From an uncultured Blastocatellia bacterium (GTDB lineage: Bacteria; Acidobacteriota; Blastocatellia; Pyrinomonadales; Pyrinomonadaceae): a DNA stretch of 20,699 nucleotides. The first letter of the stretch is position 1, and each line of letters opens with the position of its first letter. The position numbers and the translations under genes were made by a program. The stretch spans positions 1 to 20,699 of the forward strand of contig CAMLLD010000097.1 in NCBI GenBank assembly GCA_946480785.1. The letters are read 5' to 3'. Under the pieces are notes generated by a model, which was given only the letters and a program-made list of their open reading frames with translations, was not told the origin of the DNA and did not search any database. Below are positions 9,053 through 17,800 of this stretch, in pieces.

Positions 9053-10201
9053 ATGAAAACAGCGCCGCTACTTTTCTCTACGTTGCTTTGTCTTCAGCTA
9101 GCGGCCGCTGCAAGCAACGCTCAATCGAATACCAACTGCGCGCCCGCGCAAGAGCAACTCAAAGCCGCGGAACTCGCTGCGTCGCAAAACGATCCGGCGA
9201 CCGCCGCAAGTCGTTACGAAGAAGCAGTGCGGATCGCGCCCGGTTGCGTCGAGGCGCTGGTAAATCTCGGCGCTGTTTACAACCGGCTCAATCGGCCTGA
9301 CGACGCGATCACCGCTTTCCAACAGGCCGTAAGTCGAAACCCGCAGCTCTTCGCCGCGCACCTCAATCTCGGCATCACTTACTTCCGCACGCGCCGCTTC
9401 GATTCAGCGCGAGACTCGCTGCGCACGGCGTTGAAACTCGATCCGCAAAACGCCCAGGCACGACAGCTACTCGCGCTGGCGCTGATCGCAACCGAAGAGT
9501 TCAAAGACGCTGCCGTCGAGTTGGAACAACTCGTCAAACTCGCGCCGAACGACGTGAATACAGTGGCCGCGCTCGGAGAGATTTATCTTCGTCTCAAGCG
9601 CTATAACGAAGCTGCCGCGACACTCGATCGAGCCGCGCAACTCGCTCCCGAGATCGCCAAGACTCATCTACTACTCGGTGAGGCACTCGACAACGCCAGC
9701 CAAAGCGACCGTGCGATCGACGAGTTCCAACGCGCTATCAAGCTCGACGCGTCACTCAAGGAAGCGCATTACGCGTTGGGGCATGTGTTTTTCAAACGCG
9801 GCAGTCTCGACGAAGCTCTCGCGGAGTTTCAAAAAGAGCTGGCACAGAATCCGGACATGCTGCTGGCGCGATACCAGGCCGGGCAGATCTATTATCAACG
9901 CGGCAAGCTCGACGAAGCGGTGAGCGAGCTGAGCAAAGTCGTGGAAGCAGATCCGACCTTCAGGCCGGCCATCGAAACACTCGCCCAAGCACGCTTCAAA
10001 CAAGGCTCCATCGATGATGCAATCGCGTTACTCGAACGCGCAGTCGCGTTGGATCCGACCTGGCCCAACGCCTTCGCCCTTCTCGGCCGTGCTTACAAAA
10101 CCGCGGGCCGCCTCGAAGACTCACGCAAAGCGTTCGAAACCGCGAAACGACTCAGTATCGAGGAACGCAAACGCCTCGAACGCGCAGTCAGCAAACCCTA
10201 G
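9053..10201 (+). CDS. exported tetratricopeptide-repeat protein
   Basis: A 382-aa protein made almost wholly of TPR units, which act as protein-protein interaction scaffolds. An N-terminal signal peptide (MKTAPLLFSTLLCLQLAAAA, cleavage after about SNAQ) predicts export to the periplasm. From about residue 34 to 370 there are roughly ten 34-residue units in strict register, with TPR anchors such as ALVNLGAVYNRLNRPDDAI, AHLNLGITYFRTRRFDSAR and AHYALGHVFFKRGSLDEAL. No enzymatic or membrane domain is attached. The start at ATG 9053 was chosen over longer open frame because of the signal peptide and because the upstream extension runs antisense through nagA. No Shine-Dalgarno is visible. It is convergent with the TonB-dependent receptor; the last base of the stop codon is the first base of an inverted repeat. 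Its partner is unknown. Confidence 0.9.
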   Translation: MKTAPLLFSTLLCLQLAAAASNAQSNTNCAPAQEQLKAAELAASQNDPATAASRYEEAVRIAPGCVEALVNLGAVYNRLNRPDDAITAFQQAVSRNPQLFAAHLNLGITYFRTRRFDSARDSLRTALKLDPQNAQARQLLALALIATEEFKDAAVELEQLVKLAPNDVNTVAALGEIYLRLKRYNEAAATLDRAAQLAPEIAKTHLLLGEALDNASQSDRAIDEFQRAIKLDASLKEAHYALGHVFFKRGSLDEALAEFQKELAQNPDMLLARYQAGQIYYQRGKLDEAVSELSKVVEADPTFRPAIETLAQARFKQGSIDDAIALLERAVALDPTWPNAFALLGRAYKTAGRLEDSRKAFETAKRLSIEERKRLERAVSKP

Positions 10202-10263
10202 CCACAAAAAAGCACAAAAGGCACAAGAAGCAACCATTTGTGCTTCTTGTGCCTCTTTGTGGC
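10201..10263. terminator. inverted repeat between convergent genes, likely bidirectional terminator
   Basis: GGCACAAGAAGCA (10220-10232) and its perfect complement TGCTTCTTGTGCC (10241-10253) form a 13-bp stem with an 8-nt loop. GCCACAAA (10201-10208) pairs with TTTGTGGC (10256-10263) as an outer stem, leaving an A-rich 11-nt bulge on the left and 2 nt on the right. It fills the gap between the TPR stop and the receptor stop at 10288. The left arm is A-rich, so read on the minus strand the stem is followed by T-rich sequence, as in an intrinsic terminator. The arms also repeat GCACAA words (10212-10217, 10221-10226), so it may be a dispersed repeat rather than a pure terminator. Confidence 0.6.
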
Positions 10264-10287
10264 CTAACCTAACTACTCAATCCGAGC

Positions 10288-13200
10288 CTAGAAGTAAAAC
10301 TTCAAACCGAGTTGAACTTGCCGCGGATCGCGCGTCGCGAAGAACTGTCCAAACTGGCTGATCGCAGCGAGGTTCGAAATGCTGTTGAAAGCCGGGTCTG
10401 TCGGCAGCCGATCCGGAATCGTCTGGAACACGTCGTTGAACATCGTGTGGTTGAACACGTTGTAGAACTCCGCGCGGAACTGCAACTTGTAACGCTCACT
10501 GAAGTTGAAGTTCTTCGTCAGATTCACGTCCGTGTAGAACTGGCTCGGGAAGCGGAACGGCGACCGCGGCGAGTTGCCAATCTGGCCCGGCAACGTCGTG
10601 CGGAACGCAAACGGATTGAACGCGTACGGAATGCCGCCGGTCGGATTATCGGGAATGCTGGCCAGCGGATCGCTGACGATGTCCGGACGAGTACCACGTG
10701 CCGGCACCGTCGTCGAACCCTGGACCACGCGGTTCAAAGCGAGACCACTCTGCGCCGTCGTGATACCCGCGATCTCCCAACCACTCAAAAACATCCGGCC
10801 CACACCCGACGCCGCAAAGCCCGAATGGAACGTCGGCACTTCGTAGACATAACTCGCTACGAACACATGCGGACGATCGAGACGCGACACAGCGCGTTCG
10901 AGATGAAGGTTGGTACGAATCTGCGGTACGTCGATCGCATCGCGATCGTTCGTCGCGTCAGTCAGGTTCTTGGACCACGTATACGCAAGCTGCGCGGTGA
11001 TGCCGCGCGTCGGACGCAAGCGGAACGAAGTCAACAGACCGTTGTAACGTGACGTCGCGCTCGTTTGGCGGTCAGTGATCGCGCCGAAGCCGCGGAACGG
11101 CCGCGCCAGGTTGATGCAGTTGTTCGGGTTGTTGGAAGCACTCAACGCCGTGTCGCAACCAGCGACGCCCTTCGATGCGGCGATGATCTCGGCCGGTGTC
11201 GGCGCGTTGATATCGACCGGACGAATCAGGTGATTGCCGGCCGAACCCGAGTAGCCAATCTCAAACAGCGCGTTGCGGAAAACTTCCTGCTGCCAGCTCA
11301 GTGCCCACTGCTGGATCATTGGCGTGACCCACGGAGCGGTGGTCGCATTGACGCCGCCGAGATTTCCGCGAGTGGCTGGTGACGCAGGCGTCGGATTGCC
11401 GAAAAGGATCGGCGACGCGACGGTTCCGGTCGGGCTGTTCGAGTTGTTGAAAGGCGGTGTCGTGAACGAGTTCTGTTCCACGATGCCGACCAGTGCCTGA
11501 TCGTAGTAGATGCCGTAACCGCCGCGGATCACGGACTTGCCATTGTTGTGCGGGTCCCACGCGAAACCGATGCGCGGCGCCCAGTCGTTCGTGTCGTTCA
11601 ACTGCACGCGGCGACCGAACGGCGAATTGACTCCGGCATATGCGAAACCGTTCGTGACGTCGAAGCTCGCAGTCGTAAACAAGCTGCAAGTGACGTTGGC
11701 GCAAACGGGAGCTTTCGCCGGGTTATACAACTCGGGCAGGAACGTCGCGAGCACGTTGTTCTTGTCGATCGGTTGGCGATAACGGTAGTAACGCAGACCG
11801 TAATCGAGTTGGAGGTTCGGACGAATCTTCCACGTGTCCTGACCGTAAAACTCAGTGCGGCCAAAGCGCAATGTCTCGGTCACGTCGCGTTCCGGTTCGG
11901 TGTAGCTCGAAGCCCTGCCGAGCAGGAAGTCAGCCAAACCGATGCCGGAGGTAACGGAACTGACGCGCGTTTGCAAGCCGGTGAAACCGTAGCGGCCTTG
12001 CGTGAGACTGGCTGCGTTCTCGTCCTTGGATTCCCAACTGACATCCAGCCCAAACTTGAAGGTATGTGCGCCGTGAAGCATCGTCAGATTGTCTTTGGGA
12101 TTCCAGTTCTTGTAGCGGACGTGGGTCAACTGCGGCGAGCCGATGGTTGGCTGGCCCGTTACATCGATGACCGGCGGTAACTGTGAATTATTCTCAGGAA
12201 ACAACTCGACATTGGGTACCGGGAAGTTCGAGCTGTTGTAACGTCCTACCAGATCGTCTGTGATCTTGTTGCCGGAGAACGTGAACGTAGCTTCGTTAAC
12301 GATCTTCGGACCAAACGTGCTGGTCAACGAGATGGCGAGCACGTCGCCCGGAACAGAAGTTTCTGTCGTGGCAACGTCCGGAATCGTCAGGCCGAAGAAC
12401 AGACCGCCGAGTTCACTCGTCTGCGACAAGTCGCGCGTGTAGCGGCCGGTCAGATGGTGATTGGAATTGAAGTTGTGATCGATGCGCAGTGTTTCCTGGC
12501 GCGTGTTTTGAATCGTCGGAGTGGTAACGGCAAAACGATTCGGCGCGCGTCCGGCAGTCGCCGAAGGTATGTTTGGCAGCGGATATAAATTCAACAGGTT
12601 CTTCGCGACCTGGTTGATGCGGCCGTCAGGAATCGTGTTGTTGGTGAACTGAAGACCGGTCAACGGATCGAAGATCGGGTTGTTGCCGGTTTCAGAGAAG
12701 TTTCCCTGCCGCTCGAGCACGCTCGGCACGGTGATCGCCGACGAAAGACTGGGAGCGCGAATGATGCGCCGCCATTCTTCGGAGAATAGGAAGAACGTCT
12801 TCTGTCGATCCCTGTTGTAGAGACCGGGAATGACTACCGGGCCGCTCACGAGATAACCGAAGTTGTTGTAACGGAGCTTCGGTCGCGGCGTGCGCTCTGT
12901 GCCGGCTTGCGCCAGGCCCGCTTTGACAGTCGCGTCGTTCGGACCGAAAGTGCCGTTAGCGTTGTTGAAGAAGCTGTTCGCGTTGAGCTTGTCGTTGCGG
13001 AGAAATTCGTAAACGCCGCCGTGAAATTCACGGCCGCCACCGCGCGTGACGAGGTTGACCACGCCGCCGCCCGACTTGCCGAACTCGGCCGTCGGCACGG
13101 ACGTAAGCACGCGAAACTCCTGAATCGTGTCGACCGTGGGAATCGCGAGCAACGTGATGCCCGAACCGACGTCGCTATTGCTCACGCCATCAACCAGGAA

Positions 13201-13770
13201 ATTGACTGAGTTGCGGCGCGTGCCATTGATTGAGAAGTTGACGGTGTTCGTCAAGCCGATGCCGATCTCCGAAGTGCCGTCGCTGGTCACGCCCGGCACG
13301 AGCGTGAGCAACTGCATGAAGTTGCGATTGTTGAGTGGGAGCTCAACTACTCTGCGGTTCTCGACGACGTCTCCGATAGTGGGCGTGGTTTGAATTAGAG
13401 GAGCTTCCGCCGTAACTGTCACTGACTCACTGACCGCGCCGGTTTCGAGTGGGATATTGATCGTCTTGCGGTCGTTGACGCTCAACTCGAGACCTTTGCT
13501 CAGGTACTCTTTGAATCCCTGCGCCTTCACCGACAAGTCGTAGGTGCCGGGCTGGATCAGCGTAAGTGTGTATTGCCCGCTGTCGTTGGATTCAACGGTG
13601 CGGACTTCGCCAGTTTTTGTATTTGTCAGGGTGACGGTGGCGCCCATCACCACAGCTCCTGCCGGGTCGACCACCTGGCCGTCGATGCGCGCGGTAACAT
13701 CCTGCGCAAAGGTGACGGCGGCGAGTCCGTGCAGCAGAAGGATCGTGATGCCTAATAGAAGTCTATTCAT
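10288..13770 (-). CDS. TonB-dependent receptor, Oar-like, with N-terminal carboxypeptidase-regulatory domain
   Basis: Outer-membrane active transporter or adhesion-type receptor powered by TonB-ExbBD, 1160 aa. Order of parts: signal peptide (1-23, cleavage at FAQ/D); carboxypeptidase-regulatory-like beta-sandwich (about 26-110: ARIDGQVVDPAGAVVMGATV and SGQYTLTLIQPGTYDLSV); plug (about 115-250: TVTAEAPLIQT, VELPLNNRNFMQLLTLVPGV, FSINGTRRNSVNFLVDGVSN, GGGVVNLVTRGGG); then a long beta-barrel ending in LGLKFYF, the terminal-aromatic outer-membrane signature. This architecture is the Oar family expanded in Acidobacteriota. The open frame extends to 13890, but ATG 13768-13770 has both the signal peptide and a strong Shine-Dalgarno (AGAGGAG, 5 bases upstream). 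No SusD partner or TonB gene is nearby, so the ligand is unknown; nagA in the same neighbourhood only hints at glycans. Convergent with the TPR gene. Confidence 0.93.
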   Translation of the reverse strand: MNRLLLGITILLLHGLAAVTFAQDVTARIDGQVVDPAGAVVMGATVTLTNTKTGEVRTVESNDSGQYTLTLIQPGTYDLSVKAQGFKEYLSKGLELSVNDRKTINIPLETGAVSESVTVTAEAPLIQTTPTIGDVVENRRVVELPLNNRNFMQLLTLVPGVTSDGTSEIGIGLTNTVNFSINGTRRNSVNFLVDGVSNSDVGSGITLLAIPTVDTIQEFRVLTSVPTAEFGKSGGGVVNLVTRGGGREFHGGVYEFLRNDKLNANSFFNNANGTFGPNDATVKAGLAQAGTERTPRPKLRYNNFGYLVSGPVVIPGLYNRDRQKTFFLFSEEWRRIIRAPSLSSAITVPSVLERQGNFSETGNNPIFDPLTGLQFTNNTIPDGRINQVAKNLLNLYPLPNIPSATAGRAPNRFAVTTPTIQNTRQETLRIDHNFNSNHHLTGRYTRDLSQTSELGGLFFGLTIPDVATTETSVPGDVLAISLTSTFGPKIVNEATFTFSGNKITDDLVGRYNSSNFPVPNVELFPENNSQLPPVIDVTGQPTIGSPQLTHVRYKNWNPKDNLTMLHGAHTFKFGLDVSWESKDENAASLTQGRYGFTGLQTRVSSVTSGIGLADFLLGRASSYTEPERDVTETLRFGRTEFYGQDTWKIRPNLQLDYGLRYYRYRQPIDKNNVLATFLPELYNPAKAPVCANVTCSLFTTASFDVTNGFAYAGVNSPFGRRVQLNDTNDWAPRIGFAWDPHNNGKSVIRGGYGIYYDQALVGIVEQNSFTTPPFNNSNSPTGTVASPILFGNPTPASPATRGNLGGVNATTAPWVTPMIQQWALSWQQEVFRNALFEIGYSGSAGNHLIRPVDINAPTPAEIIAASKGVAGCDTALSASNNPNNCINLARPFRGFGAITDRQTSATSRYNGLLTSFRLRPTRGITAQLAYTWSKNLTDATNDRDAIDVPQIRTNLHLERAVSRLDRPHVFVASYVYEVPTFHSGFAASGVGRMFLSGWEIAGITTAQSGLALNRVVQGSTTVPARGTRPDIVSDPLASIPDNPTGGIPYAFNPFAFRTTLPGQIGNSPRSPFRFPSQFYTDVNLTKNFNFSERYKLQFRAEFYNVFNHTMFNDVFQTIPDRLPTDPAFNSISNLAAISQFGQFFATRDPRQVQLGLKFYF

Positions 13771-13775
13771 AGTGC

Positions 13776-13782
13776 TCCTCTG
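13776..13782 (-). promoter_or_regulatory. ribosome binding site of the TonB-dependent receptor
   Basis: The minus strand reads AGAGGAG followed by CACT(A) and the ATG at 13770. This is the strongest Shine-Dalgarno in the window and decides the start against the longer open frame reaching 13890. Confidence 0.7.
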
Positions 13783-13843
13783 TATGGTTTGGGTCAGAGA
13801 GCCCGCGATCTGGGCAGATGATTTTGCAGAAAATTGCCATGCA

Positions 13844-13872
13844 CTTATACACCGGCCTTCGCGGATTAACAA
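13844..13872 (-). promoter_or_regulatory. sigma-70-type promoter of the TonB-dependent receptor
   Basis: On the minus strand TTGTTA (-35, 13867-13872, 4/6 match) is separated by exactly 17 bp from TATAAG (-10, 13844-13849, 5/6 match). Transcription would begin near 13837 and give a leader of about 67 nt that contains the AGAGGAG ribosome site. Spacing, position and orientation all fit the receptor gene. Confidence 0.55.
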
Positions 13873-14249
13873 GATCCGAATACCGGCCAAATTAAAGTGC
13901 GACGCGGCGGATGTGCTCCGGCTACGCGCCGTCGGGATTCAGCTCGCTCGGTCGAGCTGCAGGTCGTACGAGATAGAAGGAAACCTTGCATCTTGAGCGC
14001 GGGCGCACGCGCGCACGCGTACGTTGGTCCAGCACAAAGCTGCGTGGCGCCAGCGCGATCAAGACAAGCGCGGCAGAGTTGGGGGAAGAGGCTCGCCTTC
14101 ACTGCTCAGTTACGGTCCGACTTTCTGAGTTCGTAATGATTACCCGGTGGAAGAAGCGCATTATAGGCGCGTGGCTGGAATAATAGAAGCTAAAGTTTGT
14201 TATCCGATTGATAAGGACTGCTAATGAGGCTTTGCCGGGTTATACGAGA
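13873..14249. other. intergenic stretch with no convincing gene
   Basis: Between the receptor promoter and the end of the RHS-partner gene there are about 380 bases in which the short open frames (60-80 codons, both strands) have no signal peptide, ribosome site or recognisable motif. It holds a 22-bp perfect alternating purine/pyrimidine tract (14002-14023) and, on the minus strand, a perfect TATAAT (14160-14165). No tRNA-like fold or GC-rich terminator was seen. An A/T-rich TTATC/GATAA hairpin just past the RHS-partner stop is too weak to call. Confidence 0.5.
14160..14188 (-). promoter_or_regulatory. possible second promoter, reading leftward
   Basis: Minus strand TATAAT (14160-14165, 6/6) with TTCTAT (14183-14188, 3/6) 17 bp upstream. 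Transcripts would start near 14153 and run across the intergenic stretch towards the TonB-dependent receptor, either as a long leader of about 380 nt or as a separate small RNA. The -35 match is poor. Confidence 0.28.
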
Positions 14250-14834
14250 TTAGTTCGTCGGACACCGCAGTTGATCATCTTTCTCGGTTGGTCCGTAAGT
14301 TACTATCATAACTTCCTCACGATCGTCTTCGAGTTTCGTTTGAATCATCAGTCCGTCCTTATCACTGAGGTAAAACACCCAGTGGGGAATATTCGGATCC
14401 CGCCTGCGCCTATACCTGTTTACATCGACGTGCAGATCGTCAAGCAGAGTCGTTTTCTGCGGATAGACTCTTATATGAATGACGGTGTCAGCCGGGACTC
14501 GCCACTGACCGAAGCCATTTCTTTTGCACGGACCTTCTGAGTACAAAACATGGACCGTCTCGGCCGGCGTCTTATAGATCAAGGTCTGGTCGACGGAGTC
14601 TTTTGCCTGGCCCAACAACCGTTCGACATCTGCGCGCGTTGAGCGCAACGGTATTAACCCCCGCCACACATTCAGTGCTGAACGTTCCTGAATAGGCTCG
14701 CTGGTTTTGGTACGTTCGGATCGAGCACGACATTGATTCATGAGCGCGACAACCTGGCGTGCCGCATCACCCGTCGTCATGAAAAGTGACACGAGAAATA
14801 AACACGCCAGGTTTCGGCCAAAAGAAGCACTCAT
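14250..14834 (-). CDS. small exported protein of unknown function, coupled to the RHS gene
   Basis: A 194-aa protein with an N-terminal signal peptide (MSASFGRNLACLFLVSLFM, cleavage near AA/R). The mature part holds WRGLIPLRSTRADVERLLG (about 58-76), a segment VHVLYSEGPC (about 94-103), WRVPADTVIHIRVYP (about 110-124) and a basic stretch NRYRRRRDPN, ending in LRCP. Two Cys (about 103 and 191) could form a disulfide. I recognise this pattern as a small secreted family that is common in Blastocatellia, but I know of no assigned function. The ATG overlaps the stop codon of the RHS gene (ATGA at 14831-14834), so it is translationally coupled to it. Position directly after an RHS gene would fit an immunity or accessory protein, but nothing in the sequence proves this. 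Confidence 0.8.
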   Translation of the reverse strand: MSASFGRNLACLFLVSLFMTTGDAARQVVALMNQCRARSERTKTSEPIQERSALNVWRGLIPLRSTRADVERLLGQAKDSVDQTLIYKTPAETVHVLYSEGPCKRNGFGQWRVPADTVIHIRVYPQKTTLLDDLHVDVNRYRRRRDPNIPHWVFYLSDKDGLMIQTKLEDDREEVMIVTYGPTEKDDQLRCPTN

Positions 14835-17800
14835 CTAAGAACCTCGCAGAATATCCGTTGGATGTTGTGAAAATAGGTACTGTAGCCCCCGTCCTCAGGA
14901 TCTTTCGGATTTCCCTGGTATGCCGGATCGAAGACGTTATTCTTCGCGCTTAACGGAAACTTCGACGCGAACTCAGGGATATTATGTACCGCATTCGCAA
15001 GTTGCTCGTCGTCATAGAATGCGCGACTGCCGGCCAAGTGAAATATCTCAGCTACAGCACCTATGGCATCAGAGAAGTCCAAATCCACATCGTCGTAAGG
15101 CGGCGCCAGGAAGATGCCAGCATTAGAATTTGGGTTACCCGGCTTTATAAGTCCAGTGGGGCTACCATACCCAGCGCCACCGGGGACGGGCTTCCGCGTA
15201 AAACCACCCTTCTTCTGGTTCATGAAGTCGTCAAAGATTCTCGACAGATCTGCGCCTTCAAGTACCGGATTTTTCTTGGTATTCACATTGGCTGCATTCA
15301 GAACGCGCGTGTAGAAGTCGCGACAGATCGGACGGTTTAGAGCTGCAGTGACCATCCGTCTAATTTCATCCAAATTGAAACTCTCTACCTCGTCACGTCC
15401 GACACCGAAAGGATCCCCGCCTCGCTCCCGCTTTATCTTTTTGCGAGCCGCACGCTCTTGAGGTGTGTCTTTTCGCAAAGTAGGTGCTTGCCGCTGCTTG
15501 GCTTGTTTAGTCCCCTTGACCCAGAAAGCAAATCCGCCCTCCGTTAGATAGAGAGGCGTCAGTTGTCCATTGACCATGCGCGGCCCACAATCATTCTGTG
15601 GACACCGGGCTGCTGATCCATTGGCAAGCAAGCGCATAGCCAGGTTGCAATTCGTCGGCAGACGGTCAACGAGGCAACCGCCGCCGTAACTCTGAGGATT
15701 GGCCAAACTCGCTGATAACCCGGACATGGAAGCGGAAGTAAAACTGCCTGCCGGGGGACGTGGATCACCGGAAGCTTGAAATGGAATGTAGTTTCCCAGT
15801 GGGTCATAGACGGCTTTACTTGTTTCGCTCGTGCCAACCGGATTGCGCTGTGTCATCAAAACGTATGGACCCGGACCACCAGAGGCCATTTGGGTCGCGA
15901 ATAGTAAGCCTTCTGCCGGCACTTCGGTGGCCAGCTTATTGCCGGACTGATCCAATCGTGTAAGCACTTCTCCATCCAGCACAGTGGAACGTACGATGTA
16001 AGAAGCAGTAAACGAACCCAGTGAGACATTGCTCGACTCGTAGACAAAGTCACCGTCGCCGTCGTACGCGGCGGAATAAGTGACTGTATTGGACGGACCA
16101 ACTTCTACCGTCGTTACCATACGACCCGCAGCATCGTAAGTCATCGTCCGCGGCGAATCGGTACTGGTTGAGGGTGTAGACGTTACCTGACCTTCCGCAT
16201 TGTAGGACCAGTTAGTACGTCGGTTATTCGTGTAGGTTGCGTTGTCGGTTGTCGCAGGATTGAAAGTGTAGTTGTAGTAAGACCCCGAGCGAGTAGTCAG
16301 GTTTCCAAACTGGTCATAAGAATAGCTTTGAGTGTAAGGCACGCCGGGCATGGAACCGCTTCCGGTACCCGCGCTCGAGGAGACGCGGCCGACGTGATCG
16401 TACGCGTAGTTGCGGCTTAGAAAGCGCAGCGTCGCGGGCGGATTACTACCCGGAGTATCGTCGAGATCAGTCAGCGCCGAGAGCCTCCCGTCGGCAAAAT
16501 ACGAGTAGTTTTCGCGCATGACACTCGCGCCATTAGAGCTGGCTGTAAGACGATATTGCGTCGGCTCCAGCCGCGTGTTGTAGCCGATGGTCGAATTAGT
16601 TCCGACGTAGGAAACACTCTTCGGCGCACCCCAGGCACGATAGGCGACATTGTTGATGTAGTTGGTAAACCCCGCGTAAGGACTACCGGTGACCTGGTTC
16701 AGTCGCCCCTGCAGATCGCGTGCGTATGTGAAGCTGGCGTTGAAGGGATCTGTCACGCTGGTCAACTGGCCTGCGAGATTATAGGTGTAGTTGACCGTGA
16801 AGGTACCGACCGTGAATTGGCGTGTTTCCTGAGTGAGACGCGACAGTAAATCGTATTGATAAGTTTTACTACCCAGACCATCAGTCATTCCCAGGCGATT
16901 GCCGGCGCCATCGTATGTGAAGGTGACCTGGCCAGGCACGGGGATGCCGGACGGTGCTGAGTAAGTAATGCTGGTGGTCTGATGCCGGTTGTTGTAAGCG
17001 AAAGTTTGTGACGCGCCCCGCGCGTCAGTGATCGAGTTGATAGTGTCGTCAGCATTGTACGTCCACACGGTGGACGTACCCGCGGTCTGTTCAGGTAAGT
17101 GCTGGGTTTGTAAGCGACCATAACCATCGTAGGTTATGGTAGTGTCCTGATGAGCGCTGCCCTCTGCGCCCGCGTATTGGATGGTGGTTTCGATCTGATC
17201 GCGAACGTTATAGGTATTCACTGTCGCCGAGTAGACCGTACCGCCTTCCCAATTCAGCATCTCGGTCTTTATGGGACGGCCAAGAATATCTGAGTAGGTC
17301 TTCTGCTGCCGCCGCTTGGCCACTCCACCAGTAAACGTGCCCTCATCAGTCAACGTGACGACTTCGCCACCGGCACAGCCGCAACCAGTGTATGAAGCTG
17401 TTTTCGTCGTACTGTCCGGATTCGTGGTGACAAGAGGCCTGCCTTTCCAATCGTAAGTCTGTTGGGTATAAAGCCACCCGATCCCCGCGTCATCACCCGC
17501 TGCGCTCCAATCAAGCGGACTACCACTCAGGCTGGTAGCACTCGTCTCCGTTGGATTAGATGACTTAAAGAGACGGCCCATAATGTCATACACGAATCGC
17601 TTTCCACTGTAGCCGCCCACACTGCCGGGATGATCCATTGCGGTTGCAATTACGCGGGCAGCACCATCAGCGATCTTGAACGAATGTGCTTCGCCTAGTC
17701 CGTCCTGAATCGTCGCGTACGTGTCCACTCGTAAATTGGTCGAGGGATACTCGTAACGGACATAAGCACTGTTCGCAACATTAGTCACGCGTTGAAGCCG

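Noticed and set aside
10312..11052. 246-codon plus-strand open frame within the TonB receptor region
   Set aside because: Highly Arg-rich translation and complete overlap with barrel coding sequence in the other strand; a shadow.
13897..14183. Two short plus-strand open frames (79 and 65 codons) in the gap before the RHS partner gene
   Set aside because: Low-complexity composition, no ribosome site and no recognisable motif; insufficient to call a gene.
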